Assembly (NCBI RefSeq): GCF_037975245.1
Contig: NC_092562.1
Coordinates: 28,039,554-28,103,553 of the forward strand
Direction of reading: 5' to 3'
Source of the DNA: Apostichopus japonicus
Lineage: Eukaryota; Echinodermata; Holothuroidea; Aspidochirotida; Stichopodidae
DNA length: 64,000 nucleotides
The notes beneath the pieces were generated by a model, which saw nothing but the letters and a program-made list of their open reading frames with translations, did no database searches and was not told the DNA's origin. This document shows positions 38,400 through 50,929 of the stretch, one piece after another. Made by a program: the position numbers and the translations under genes. The first letter of the stretch is position 1; each line of letters starts with the position of its first letter.

Positions 38400-41300
38400 A
38401 AATTATGGCTCTAGCAGTCCAAGGTCTCATGTGACTGAGTTTCTGAGCCAAAAATTGTGACTTGACAAGTTTTGATGAGCCTCACAGTTTATTTGTTTTG
38501 ATTATTTAGGATTATTAATTAACAACCCAAGTAGAGGTTTTAAATTTGATAACTGGTGACAATTTCCCAGAGAGAACTATTACATAGTTAGTAGTATACC
38601 AGTCCAATAAGAGGAGTTCCCCTGGCCTCTACTCTGTGACATTGACCTTAGTGTGGGTTTCCATCTCACCAGGCTAATCTCAGATAAACCATTGCTCTGA
38701 CCTCAGCTGATTCCTCTCAAAAAAGTCAGGATAATCACTTGGGAGGAAACTACTGTATATAGTCTCTGAAAGATTTGGAATTTTTCAGTCTGCCAGAAGT
38801 GAAATATTTGTGGTATTTCATAGTGATTGTGTGTATGAGAGGGGGGGGGTGGGGTATATTGGGTGTATTATTAAGACAGGATAAGTTGTTATTATTCAGG
38901 CAATCTGTCTGTGTGTATACATGTATGAGTGGTTTGATGTGAATCCAATACTGTATAAGTGTGAGGTACTGTACAGTATTATACGGAGCTCTGCTACACA
39001 GAGGGTATGAGCTGTACTGTATGAAGTGTGCTTTCATCGTTACAGTATAGTATGTCTCTTGTGAGTTGATCCTAAAGTAAGTACTGTGTAGAGAGGACTG
39101 TTTGATGTGGGGTGGAGTTTGTTACCTAACTACAGTAGTGTGAGTGGAATTATATCTAGGTATGTATACTTTCTGTACTTTCAATTGTTCACTTGAGTCA
39201 GCATTTAAATTAGAAAGAGCAAGGGCTACGAGTGATGGGATTGCAGGCTTGCGGCTGGTTGTAAATGTGTCTTGTGGTGTTTTTAATACTTTTTATTTAA
39301 GAATCTTCTCATCCAGTCCAGTCAAAGTTTCCATGGATGCAATAATTTCATAATGATTGACTTTTTCAGAAACAATTTTAACATCTAGGGAGTGTAACAG
39401 TTCATTTTATGTATGGTATGGATCTGTCATGCAAGTGTGTCCTGTTGGTTTTAAAGTTAAAAAAAAAAAAAAGGTTTCGGTTGAGTTACTAGAAGTCGTA
39501 AAACGAAGGATTAACATTTGGGTTAAAGGCTAGTACCATGGAGGTAAAACAGACCTCCATGCTAGTACTGACTTCAACTTAATTGTCTTTATCTTGAATT
39601 TAGCCGTAAAGGATCATTTCTAGTAATTAACATCAATTTCTTTAAAGGTGAATATCTCGAAAAACAGAGTATATCTATAATTAGAAGCATTACTAGCTCT
39701 CATTTATTATTCTGTATTGGTCTATAGCATATATTGATGCACAAGTCTACATTCAAAGTCGTCCTTTCAGCTTGAATAAAAGTCACAGACTTACAGAGTT
39801 TCAGAGGGAAAAACAGGCAAATTCTTACTATTTCGCGGAATTGTCCAAGTCTGTTCTGGCTTTTGTATCATCTATGTCTGAGAGTAGCTGGTACAGTTTT
39901 TCAATTTTACTTTATTGCCTGTTTGTGATATCTGTATACCTACAGTAGACAATAGCATACAATATTAGTTCCTGTTTCTAACCAATGGAGACCTAAAGCT
40001 ACAATACCCATTGAAATGAGAGTACGATTGTGTTTGTGCTAGGAGCTGGATAGGCCGAATGGTTACTATATATTTACTGAGTTTTTCCACATTTCTTTCA
40101 AAAGAACCAATCGCGTTATTAATTTTTTGTAACAAATGATAGCATTTTGTACATGTACACAGCGCCTACAGCATCTGCTATCACCGTCCACCAATGAGCA
40201 AAGGGAATATACAGTACAGTAGGCTTTGATTAAGCAATAGGAATATCTAGGCATTAATTAAGCTGCTCTTGAATTTATTGCACCAAAGGTTGGAGTTCGT
40301 TTGGAACATTTGGCAGTCGTTAGAACATTTGTACATTAATATATACAGTAAGAATCTCTGATGACTCATGCTATGAATACAGTGTGAACATGAAAGAGAT
40401 TTTTAATATTTTGTATTTCTAGCAAAATTATGTAATCTTAATCATAATAGCTACGTACATGTATGTATAGCTTTGTCACCAGGTGAATTTATTACTGCTG
40501 GACAGTATAAACCACATCATCAGTTTTCTCCTCCGCCTCTTTCTCTCAGACCATTTTGTCCTCAGAATTTTGTTCTTTTGATCTGTGCTAAAAGGATAGG
40601 TATATACTCTGACTATCAGACACACACTACTTGCATTACAGTAGTTTGTTAGTTTTATGGCCATCCAATCAATGCTGGATTTCTTTCGATAGGCAGATCA
40701 GGCAAGTGGTTAGAGGCCCCTCAAGGTCAAGGGTTCCCCTCAGTACAAGGGCCTCACCCCACCCCCCCCCCCCCCCCCTCCATGTCAAAAGGCCAGAAAA
40801 ACTTTGAGGCCATTAGACATACATGTACCGGCAACTGTCTACTTTGGTTTGTACATGTATACATAAGGAGGCAGGGAGGGGGGGGGGGGGAGGAAGCAAA
40901 AGGTGCCTTTGAGCTCCAGAGGGACATGTTATACTGCTCCTCTGCCAATTTAAGCAAGTCTTTAGACCATAAATTTGTGTCTGGAATGTTTCCTCCCTTT
41001 CTTGTCAACATAGATCTGTAAGCTGTACAGTACAGTATGTAGAAATTCCAATCATTAAAACAAAACTTCAAAATGTTTTGAATTTACTGGACTCCCCCTC
41101 CACTTACCTGTCTTGTCAGTCTGTGTAAGTACTCTCATCTTCTATATTGGTGGCATTTCAACAAATTTCCACCAGTATTATCCCCCCCCCTCCCCAGTAT
41201 TAATCCTGCCTGCCTGGTACCGCCCACTGCATTGTCTCCCTATTCTTCTTCTCAATCCAAACTGCAGTTTTCCAACCTGCGGCCTAACATACCCAGATGA

Positions 41301-41740
41301 TGACTACAGCATGTGAAGAATATGAGTGGCACAAAATAATTTCAAGGGTCAAGGGTTACAACTATTAAACTGATCAGTTTTTCTTGATAGCTTCCTTCAC
41401 ATGCAGGCCAGCTGTCAGCCTTTTTTTTTTTTTTGTCTTGGTTATTGCCATATATATTTGTAGTTGAACAGCTTCACAGAAGGGTCCCAAATTTGGATCC
41501 CAAACTTGGAATTAAACTGGCAATTTCTCAGAAAACGAACAATGGTACTACAGGCATTGTTGAGTCATTGCTTTGGATTATAACTCATAGGAGACATGTG
41601 TGTGTAAGGTATTGTGGTAAGAATGTACAGAATAAATATATACTTTATGTATACAGTACACACATATATATGAGATGAACATCCTTTTTTTGTGGAAAAC
41701 TGTAAATAATTTTATCCCTCTTTCTCTCCTCTTTCTCTCC
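38400..41740. other. Non-coding stretch, no gene seen
   Basis: AT-rich, dense in TACTGTA/TACAGTA words (7 within 38751-39137), with C-run 40760-40778, G-run 40877-40890 and T-run 41421-41434. No exon was recognised before 41743. Confidence 0.4.
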
Positions 41741-41742
41741 AG

Positions 41743-41996
41743 ACAAACCTGTTGTGATTGCTCTTACAATCATGTACTAAATCCGACGGCAAGATGTCAC
41801 CAACCTCCGACACGCAAGAACAAGACAAGTCACAAGAATATCATCTCATTTTCAATTTACTGTTTTTCGAGAAAGAAGAGGAACAACCAAAGGGCATCCG
41901 GATAGAGAGGAGGCCATCGGCAAAGACAGGCAGGGCAGCTGAGGTTTCTGGGAGGTCGTCATGAAGATCATCCATAGGGTACTAGGCCAGACAAGG
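41743..41996 (+). CDS. Probable exon with 56-codon frame and overlapping ATGA start
   Basis: Bounded by an excellent acceptor (a CTCTTTCTCTCC run then AG at 41741-41742) and donor (ACAAGG|GTAAGA). Composition is more coding-like than the flanks. Frame 1 has TGA at 41755, then ATG at 41794 (A at -3) and 56 residues, MSPTSDTQEQDKSQEY...VSGRSS, ending at 41964. The stop overlaps ATG 41961 as ATGA; that second frame, MKIIHRVLGQTR, stays open through the donor. So the exon could be the first coding exon with an upstream reading frame, or a 5' UTR/long non-coding RNA exon. No family is recognised. Confidence 0.45.
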
Positions 41997-42484
41997 GTAA
42001 GATTGACTCAAAGGTCACCAGTATTGATCCCCTCATATTGTGGCACCGCCCGAATTTTGATGAAGTATTTCGTTCCTTGTGGAAGGAAAATAAATGGATG
42101 TGTGTGATGATAGTGTGTTTATGTGTGCGTCTATTTGTATGTTATGCTGCACTTGTAAACATGATAAATATCTTAAAAATTACTTACAAAACTTGCAGAC
42201 CGGTCAGCATGATGTTAAATGTCCTCGAGTGGCAGGAGGGACGCACTTATCTGATCGGCCTTCGGATCTGAAAGTAAATAAGTACCGGAAGTTCTGACCC
42301 TTCAAATTATTTCTAGGGGAGTTAAAACTAGTTAAGGAGAGGATTTGGCATCGAAGGAGGGATGGAGAGGCGGGAAGGGGCAGGGAAGGGGGAAAATGGC
42401 GATGGGAGTGTGATAAGATGAAAGTAAGAAAAAGTTAAGTCTATTACAGTATAGATCTGTCTATTTGTGTTTGGAACACCACAA

Positions 42485-42595
42485 ATTTACTTCGCTCCTC
42501 GCTTACCTGTCTCCCCACAACCTTAGAATGAGGTACTAAGGTTGTGAGGAGACAGGTAAGCTTGTCACTCGTAAGTATCTAAACCAGTAAGTTTT
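42485..42595 (+). mobile_element. Palindromic MITE, minimal foldback copy
   Basis: Left arm GCTTACCTGTCTCC...CCTTAG (42501-42526) and right arm CTAAGG...GGTAAGC (42536-42561) are 26-bp inverted repeats with one mismatch around a 9-base loop. The outer parts ATTTACTTCGCTCCTC and CTTGTCACTCGTAAGTATCT are also kept. The internal part seen in full copies is deleted. Confidence 0.85.
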
Positions 42596-43691
42596 ATGAT
42601 TTATCACAGATCCTGGAAGACCTGTTAAATCAGCTTATCCTGCTGTAGCCCTCCATTACCATGTCACTAGACGTGTACACAATCTGCATGTTAATTCCTT
42701 GTAATGCCTGAAGTCGTGTTTCCTTGTTTTCATTTCCATGCTCTCTTCAATAGAGAAGTATTTAAGTATTTTATAGGTTTTTTCCCATAAATTATCTTTG
42801 CTTCCAGTATGCCATACAGTTTATTATTCAGAATATATTACTCGATACTCTCCACATTCAATTTATGGTGTGTTTTACATGTCTTTTACACATATATCAT
42901 ACGTTCTCGTTACACATTTTGCACGGCACTGATATTCCATCGGTAGTCATGATACTCAACGTTCAGGAGGAAGTCTACGAAAGAGAAAGAGGTTGTCATA
43001 AAGTACATTTAAATATATATTGCAAACTGAACTTTCTATTAGTACTGTACAGACAATAATCAGAGAGATTTCTGTAAATTGCAAAATTGATTTTTAAGAA
43101 TTAGGTGTGTGAAACAGTGCGTAAACTATACAGATTTATTAAAAAAAAGTGCATCCAGCATAGCATAGCAAACAAGTATCCCAGTGCATATTGAAAGAAC
43201 CTGGCTATGTTCAAGCTGAAACACAAAGGGGCAGTCCTGAAGAGGTCAGAGGTCAATTGGGAATACTGTACAACAGATCCATTTTAGGAGACTGTAAGGA
43301 TGGATCAAATCTGAGATGCCACTCATCAGAAGTTTGTTTTTGATACATCCATGAATGTACCATGAATTTTATGAAGATGATTTTTTAAAATAGGGCACTG
43401 TGGAACAATTGTCCCAGGGGCCCAACCTGGCCCACACGGGTCATGCGAAGGGACATGTCAACTTGAGCTAGAAGCCAGAACTTAACTGTTACATTGGAGT
43501 AGCTTTGTTAAATGCTAGCTAGCTCAGTATTTAAAGATACCAGAATTCCTCTGTTTATTTATGTATTCTTGGGGTGGGTGGATTAAGGAGTAACATTAAT
43601 TAAAACAATTGAAGACAAAGACAAAGTGTTGCTCATTAACCCATAAATGTTGATGAACATGAAGCGATCATTAGTCCAACATAAAATTTAT

Positions 43692-43740
43692 AAATTTACT
43701 TCGCTCCTCGCTTACCTGTCTCACAACTTTAGCACCACGT
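43692..43740 (+). mobile_element. Palindromic MITE, left-arm fragment
   Basis: AAATTTACTTCGCTCCTCGC then TTACCTGTCTCACAACTTTA GCACCACG: the left arm with a short deletion. Confidence 0.7.
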
Positions 43741-44059
43741 TTCCAATTAATGTTGCTGAAAATGAAGCAATCATAAGCCAAACATCAACTTTATAATTTA
43801 TTAATGCGTCTTAACGACAGAGCTCTTGAAATTAATATTTATAGTCGAGACATTTAATTACAACATAATAAAAACTTCCTCTTCTCGTATTCGTTGAATT
43901 TTTCCATATCCTGATAGATTAACTTACTCTCTTTTTCACTATTGTAGTACATTAATTAACAGTATGTTATATCCTAAAGTATAGAGATACCTGACTGAAT
44001 GGATCAGTGCACATTGCTTGCATTAATTATTCCATTATATGGCTCAGTAGGCCATAGTT

Positions 44060-45110
44060 CCCAAATGTTCGGTCGGGTACCCGAATCGAAAATGCACAAA
44101 ATGGGTGGAGGGGGGGGGATCGCGTAAATGTTACGCAAGTGCTTTCATGATTACAATATTTCCGTAGATCTGCATGTATTGATTAATCAAGACAGGCGAA
44201 TACGGAAGATTAATATCATGACATAACTCCCAACTTGTTTAGATGGTTGTTTTAATTACTTTCTATTTCAAGTTTTAGCCCTTCTTAATGACTCTTTTTA
44301 GTGTGGATAAAATCACTCACCACCAAAAATGGAAACATTATACCGGTGAAAACTACTCAAAATTGAAACCTTCAATATGTCATCGTACAGTAGTAGCAAC
44401 AGTAGCACAAACATAGCACACACGTAGCGCATTACTTCCAAACAATTGCTGATTTCCAGCTTATGGAAAGTTATTAAAAAGGCTACGCAAAGTGTGTGTT
44501 GCTTTTTTTTTTTTTTTTTTTTTTTGTAAACTGATGTTTAGGCTAGATTTTCCCATTGACTTAGTGTGGTGTTAGGCTATCATCTGGTCGAAGATAGCAG
44601 CAATAATAAAAGTATTCCATGGAAACTTTAGTTCCAGCCAACTGCGTCACAATTTAAGCGAATAGACAGATGGTTAGGCTAGATTTCCCCATTGACTTGG
44701 TTTGGTGTTAGGCCACCATGCGGTCGAAGATAGCAGCAATTTACAGAGATTTAAAATCAAATTGAGGGAATCACGCAATCCCGCGGCTAATGCGAACCCT
44801 GGATCGTAGTAAAAGAAACAGTAGGTATTTTTTTGCAAGGTTTTTCTTTATTTCATGTGCATTGCATTACAATTTATTATACATCAAAACATGAAATTCA
44901 GTTGTTCATAACAACAGGAGTATCGTTTGAAAACCTATATTTCGGAGATGTTATGTAAGGTGGCATAGTGATCTGCCATTAATATACATTGTGCTTGGCT
45001 ACTTCCACGATTTTGTTTTTCAACATTCGGTCCGGAGGTTCAGGTACCCGCATCCCGACCTGGTAAGAATAACAGGTACCCGTTCCGATTTTTTGCTGCC
45101 TGAATCAGGC
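44060..45110. mobile_element. Diverged relative of the hAT-like element at 46927
   Basis: Shares the 125-130 bp internal unit (GGCTAGATTTTCCCATTGAC...GTGTGGTGTTAGGCTA...GTCGAAGATAGCAGCAAT; two copies near 44540 and 44660), the TCCCGCGGCTAATGCGAACC block and GGGTACCCG motifs near both ends (44079, 45040, 45078). The termini are less clear than in the full copy and no target duplication was found. Confidence 0.6.
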
Positions 45111-46720
45111 CTCTGTCTTCTTCATGTTATTGAGCTTCTATTGTTCTTCAAACTTGACATTAGTTTAAGCCTTTGTACTTTGAACCGACAACTGACATGA
45201 AAACTCTCTCTTTAAGTAGTCTTGTCAACAATTCTGTTATTTGCCCAGCTGGGTTTATCAATACGTTGCAGCTGGTAACTTAGGGAAGAGTGTTGGTAAA
45301 GTTAGAAAAAGCAAAACGATAAGAAAACCAAGTTTAGATAAACCGAGGTAAAGCTCATACTGTATATATATCTTGCTGTGTTCTCCACTAAGTATGTATG
45401 TACATGCATGAGAGGGAGGCGTACTGTAGGCCATCAACACAGACAGCTATACGGTGGACGGCTTGACAACGGGGCAAAGAAAAAGTAAAACGAAAAAGGA
45501 AATTAAAAGAGAAAATAGAAAAGAAAAGTGAAGATTGAATCAATTATGCAAAGAATGATTTTCACCAGCCAGCTACACTGTATGTTCAATCACTTCTTGC
45601 TAACTTTTGGCAACTTTAAATATTCAAGAGAAGAACAGAAAGGAACCAGATAACCCCCCCCCCCCTCCCCCCCAAAGAATTAAAAACAAAATAATATTTA
45701 CCCTGTGTTACATGCATGCAGAGTATTAGTTTGTCACCATAGCAATGGTGACGGTACATATAGTAAGTGCTGGAAAGTTGGTAATCTGCAGCACATACAA
45801 GTCACACAGATCTATAATGTGCAATTTAATGTATCAAATTACAGCATTAACGCTGATACTTATATACTGCACTGAAACCAGTAACATGAGATGCAACTTG
45901 GTGGAACCTCCATTAACTGTCTTAACTCTACAAACTTGCAACTTATTCCCATCTACTGGGCCTTAATACTGTATTCTATAACCTCAGGTAGTGGGGCCAC
46001 AGTACTAAAATGTTACCAGTTATTTATAGGCTACATAGATGTGCAGGTGCAATATTTAGTAGAATTGAGCCAGGTAGGTGGCTCGTAGATATCCAAAACA
46101 AAGTTCATGAACTTCCTGTCCGATATATACCCTTCATGGTCCCTCAACACTACGGTAAAGTAGTTTTGCGGTTGTCCATTATGGAAGGCACTACGGTCAC
46201 TACCGCAATGTGTTGGGAACAAATTGCATTTTCAGAATCTTTTGTAAAAAGCCACAATGGTGGAATTTGACTTATAATTGAACTTGTAACTTTGTTGTTT
46301 CTCAAAGACTTGTGATATGTTGAAAAGCAAACATGTCAAAGCTCCAATACTTCCAATACAAAGTAACATGTTGATACAGGGGTGGATGTAGGATCTTGAC
46401 ATGGAGGGCGAGTGGCAATGAGGTTGAAGCCTACCTCCATGTAGGGTGGGTGTGGAGGGGTTTCCCCCCGAAAAAAACTGCTACTGACAGTACATCTTTG
46501 CATAATTTGTGTAGGAATGCATGGATCCAGCCTTGCATGGCATATTGCTATGCAAATGAGTCAGTTAAATTATTCACTGATGTGAATTGTGTTGATGATG
46601 TACTATACATATTTAGATGTGATCTCACCCACTGAAACAAGGGTGATCAGGTCCTCAGGTGGGAGGGGGAAGTGAAGGGGGGGTCTGTCTAAAGAAGATA
46701 GTGGTCACAAGTGTAATCAA

Positions 46721-46905
46721 TATTTACGTTGCTCGTCGCTTACCTGTCTCCCCAAGACCTTAGTACTCTAATTCTACAGTGCCTAGAATGAAAGAATAAA
46801 AGGTTACCAGTTCATGCTAGTCATGGTAGAACGAGGATGCTAAAGTTGTGGGGAGACAGGTAAACTCGTCACTCTTAAATTATATCCAAACCAGTAAGTT
46901 TTGGA
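46721..46905 (+). mobile_element. Palindromic MITE, near full-length
   Basis: Left: TATTTACGTTGCTCGTCGCT, TACCTGTCTCCCC. Middle: CTACAGTGCCTAGAATG, AGGTTACCAG. Right: GCTAAAGTTGTGGGGAGACA, GGTAAACTCGTCACTC, then CCAAACCAGTAAGTTTTGGA. The arms are inverted repeats. No open frame. Confidence 0.8.
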
Positions 46906-46926
46906 ATGTATGCATTTATTATACAT

Positions 46927-47980
46927 TAGTGTTTGCACGGGTTATCCGGGTACCCGGGTACCCGCCCGACGCAATACTACCCGGTTCCTAATTTATTACC
47001 CGAATCCTACACAAAGTGTGATTTAAAAAAAAAAAATTGCAAACCTACGGTTAGGCAGATTTCCCATTGACTTAGTGTGGTGTTAGGCTACCATGTGGTT
47101 GAAGATAACAGCAATAACGAAAGTATTCCATGGATATCTTATAACTACGTCACAATTTCAGCTAATAAACAAATGGCTATGCTAGATTACCCCATTGACT
47201 TAGTGTGGTGTTAGGCAACCATGTGGTCGAACGTAACAGCAATAATGAATGTGTTCCATGGATATCTTATAACTGCGTCACAATTTCAGCGAATAAACAG
47301 ATGGTTAGGCTTAGCTAGATTTCTCATGCATTGACTTAGTGTGGTGTTAGGCTACCATTTGGAAGAAATAATTATTTATTCATTCGTTTATTTCATAGAA
47401 GGAAAGGCTGACAAGGAATTTTACGACATGTTTATGGATTATAGACGGGATAACTAAAAAATAATAATCGCAAGTGGATTTTTACTAATCGTGTATTCCA
47501 AATGCGATCAAATTGCGCGAATCGCGTAATCTCGCGGCTAATGCGAACCTTGGGCCTGCATAATAGATAGTAGTAGTAACAACTGAGCTAAAGGGATATT
47601 TTATGGTCTGATCCAATAGACGTGGAGAGCAAGCATAAGCAACGGCGGCAGTGCGATGTTAACAACATTACTACTAATTAGTAGCATGGAGGTAAAACAG
47701 AGTAATGTTATTTATATTAAGTAATTAACAAGTTTATGACAGAAAAAAAGCAAATAGAAATTATTGAGGAAGGTTTTATACCTTACCTTACACATACGTT
47801 TTTGAACATGAAGACATTGTCAGTAGAGAATATAATTCATTTATTATAGCATCCAATATCGGTAATTTCTTGAAAATCGTGATACACGAGGGTAAACAAT
47901 TTTTTCCGGGTACCCGGATACCCGACGGGTAACGGCTCTCGGGTACCCGGTTCCCGATTTTTGGACCCGTGTAAACACTA
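46927..47980. mobile_element. hAT-like non-autonomous transposon, complete, with 8-bp target duplication
   Basis: Starts TAGTGTTTGCACGGGT and ends ACCCGTGTAAACACTA, terminal inverted repeats with one mismatch in 16. The flanks are TTATACAT at 46919-46926 and TTATACAT at 47981-47988, a perfect 8-bp duplication, as expected for the hAT superfamily (8-bp duplications and TA-G ends). Subterminal regions are rich in GGGTACCCG palindromes. Inside are three tandem units of about 125 bp (CCCATTGACTTAGTGTGGTG). No transposase frame is present, so it would need a transposase from elsewhere. Confidence 0.9.
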
Positions 47981-48534
47981 TTATACATGTAGTGTGACAA
48001 TAGATAAATTAGCAATAGCATGACAATAGATTATAACTATTGCTTGCACAGGCCAAACATTGGACTTCTCACCTCTGTGGAGATGACACTAGACTCAACT
48101 GGCCTTCCTTACTGTACATGTGGTAAGCACTCTTACAGTTTATCGCGAAAATTACAATCCTTGACAAACAGGAAATAAGGGTGACAACTGTTATTAGTGG
48201 ATTCCTTCCAGCTCAGACATTAGGTTTATGTACAAGTGAGGTCATCTGTATGTGAGGTCAAACTAAATGTACCATTGTTTCATAACAGCTGTTGTTATTG
48301 TTGTTCCTGTAGATAATAAAACGAGTATTTTCAATGTCTGTGAAAATTTGAGAAGTAAATCACACAGTGTGTAATTTTACCAATAAGTAGTTTTTCTTAT
48401 CTCATGTTTGTCTCCTTTTAATAGGAAGTACCCACCTATAATGGGACCCCATACAGGACATGTTCATCATCTGTAAAAGATTTTGGCATGCCAATTGCCC
48501 ACAATGTATGCTGTTAGCATTTTACACACAGTTA

Positions 48535-48600
48535 TTTAATTAGCAAAATTTTAATTAGCAAAAAAATTTCCATTAGCAAAATTATTTAATTAGCAAAGTC
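48535..48600 (+). repeat. Short tandem repeat TTAATTAGCAAAATT
   Basis: Four imperfect copies of about 15 bases in a row. Confidence 0.7.
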
Positions 48601-50470
48601 TTAAACTGAAATAATGTTTAAATAAAGAGACAAAAGAAAAAGAACAAAACAAATGAGTACAAAGTAGAGAAAGATTTTAGAAGCCATGTTTTCATTTCAC
48701 TTTGAAACAATTGATTATAACTTTAAACATGATTATAAGCCTATACAGGGAGATAGCTCACTTCCTCCATACTTCCTAGGTAAATAATCATATTGACTGT
48801 GCATGGAATAAGGTGGTACTATAACAGACACATGTACAGTACTTCTAAGGCAGGAGTGTGAAATGTGGTTTCACCATCAAATTTATGAAAGCATGGATGA
48901 ATGACATGTGTTTGACACATTTCAAGAATTGTACTGCAAGGTTTCTTTGGCATTTACACAAATGGTTTGACAGGAGTTAGCCAAAGGGATTTGTGTGTTT
49001 GGAAAGCAATATATATATTTATGGAATGGATAAGGGTGTTACTGGTATGCTTTCAAACATATGGGTTATCATAACAGCCGTGGCAGAAAGTGAAGGGAAT
49101 CGTTTGTTTCATTGCTTCAGATTTATTCATTAAAATTAATTTTTATGTCAGTCTGTTAGCTGATTCTCTGCAAGTTGTGATTGAAAATCAATGAAGACAA
49201 AATGGGGAACACCATCAATTTTAATTGTTCGTTTATTCGGTGTTTTCTCAATAATTTTTATCTGGAAGACCTGTGATGAAATCTTGTTGGTTGCCTTAAC
49301 ATAGAGAGAACGAGAACTGTCATCATTTGAAGAATTTGAAGAATTAATACATGATCAACCCATTAATCTCACACTTACTTGAAAGGTCATCGAAATGTGC
49401 AGGCCACAAAGTTAAGAACACAAAAAAAAAAAAAAGTTCAGTTTTCAAAAGGACTTTCATTGATTCTCTGATCCTCGGATCCACCACATTATTGGCGGCC
49501 GTTGAGGAGAGTGTCAAAATAGACAACTGAATATATATCTCAGTGTGACTTAATATAACCATAATTACTTTTAGAGAATCAGAAAACCGTAATTACTTTA
49601 AGAGAATCGGTAAAAATGCTTGTCAATATTTGAGCAATATTTAGTGCCCATTTTATGACTCTCTAGCATATTTGGAGGCAATAAATATTCAGTGATGATT
49701 ATTTTTGCATATTTTGATATTTTATTCATAACCAACCATTCAAGAACACACTGTAAGTTCTGTTGGGGTCTAGTACGGTCTACAGTACTAGCTTTCTTAA
49801 AATTGAGGTTTTATAACAAATGTTAAAATATAGAAAATCAGTAAACCGCATACAATTTGCATCTCCCTGCAACAAATACTAACATAGAAATATCAGTAAA
49901 CTGCAAACATTGTGATAGCCTTTTGTGAACAGTTTTGGTATCTTATGGGAACTGTATAGAAATCAATTCATCGTCTACTGAATTTAAATTATTTTGATGA
50001 AATATTTTTAGATTCTTGTTTTTTTATACTTATTCTATATAGCAATGAATGCATAGAGGTTCCTGACTGGGCATACATGCCAATTACATACAATGGAAGT
50101 TTGTTTGTGCCTCAACCAAAGTTTGCATTTGACCTGAGGCTGAGGCTCACAAGGGGGGGAGGGCAGGGGGAGGCATGAGCGGGGCCCAATACTATTTGTC
50201 AAAGAATAGATAAAAAAAAAGTCACAGCCAAGGTTGCATTGTAATTTGTGCTCCTTTATTCGCGTCTTTCTGTAACTTAAATCGATTTGCAGGATTTTGC
50301 AAGGTCGGTAAGAGTGAAGTCCTCCATAGTTTTCCCTGTCGGGAAACCAAAAATGACTCTGCCAAATAGGACTAAATTGTTGATGATACATGCATGCACT
50401 CTGTATGTATATCAAGCTGTATTTCATGTGCCTTGTTAAGTACATAGTTGCGTTATTTTTAATTGAAATA
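48600..50470. other. Non-coding stretch, no gene seen
   Basis: AT-rich. A 136-codon minus frame at 50035-50445 shows no domain and spans a G-rich run. A 30-bp motif (TAATTACTTTTAGAGAATC) is duplicated at 49563 and 49591. Confidence 0.4.
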
Positions 50471-50474
50471 ACAA

Positions 50475-50540
50475 GTTTATTTTGCTTCCTAGCTCACCTG
50501 GCTCCTCAGAACATTAGCACTCTCGCTAGAAGCATCTCAA
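50475..50540 (+). mobile_element. Palindromic MITE, diverged left arm
   Basis: TTTATTTTGCTTCCTAGCTC, ACCTGGCTCCTCAGAACATT and AGCACTCTCGCTAG keep the family layout with several changes. Confidence 0.5.
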
Positions 50541-50929
50541 AATGTGATTTAAACAAGGCAAATCTATTTCATCTTGATCTTAGTGTTATTCCTTATACCC
50601 CATTATACAGTAGCATTGAGCAATTCAATTACTTGCATTGTTAGTAGAAACTATATGTTGTTGTAGCTTGAATATTTTACAGTTAATTAAACCACAACGA
50701 TCATTAAAGATAGAAACCAATTAAGAATATATCCCGTATGGAGGCCATGTGTAAACTTCCCTAAACACAATCCTTAATTGAGAGAATGTTGCTGGCAAGA
50801 CATGTAACTTTTAGAGTGATATAATTTCTTGTACCACGAAAATCTTAATTAAAATTTCGCACTACAAATTACCATACATTATTAAAGCAAATAACAGGCC
50901 CCTGGATTTCAAGGGAATGAAAGTTTCCA

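Noticed and set aside
40782-41071. Overlapping 79- and 105-codon frames on opposite strands
   Set aside because: Both depend on homopolymer C and G runs that are unreliable and non-coding in character.
46010-46270. 86-codon frame with an open antisense partner
   Set aside because: No recognisable motif and no good acceptor or donor around it.
50035-50445. 136-codon minus-strand frame
   Set aside because: It runs through a G-rich run and a poly-A stretch; no family motif.
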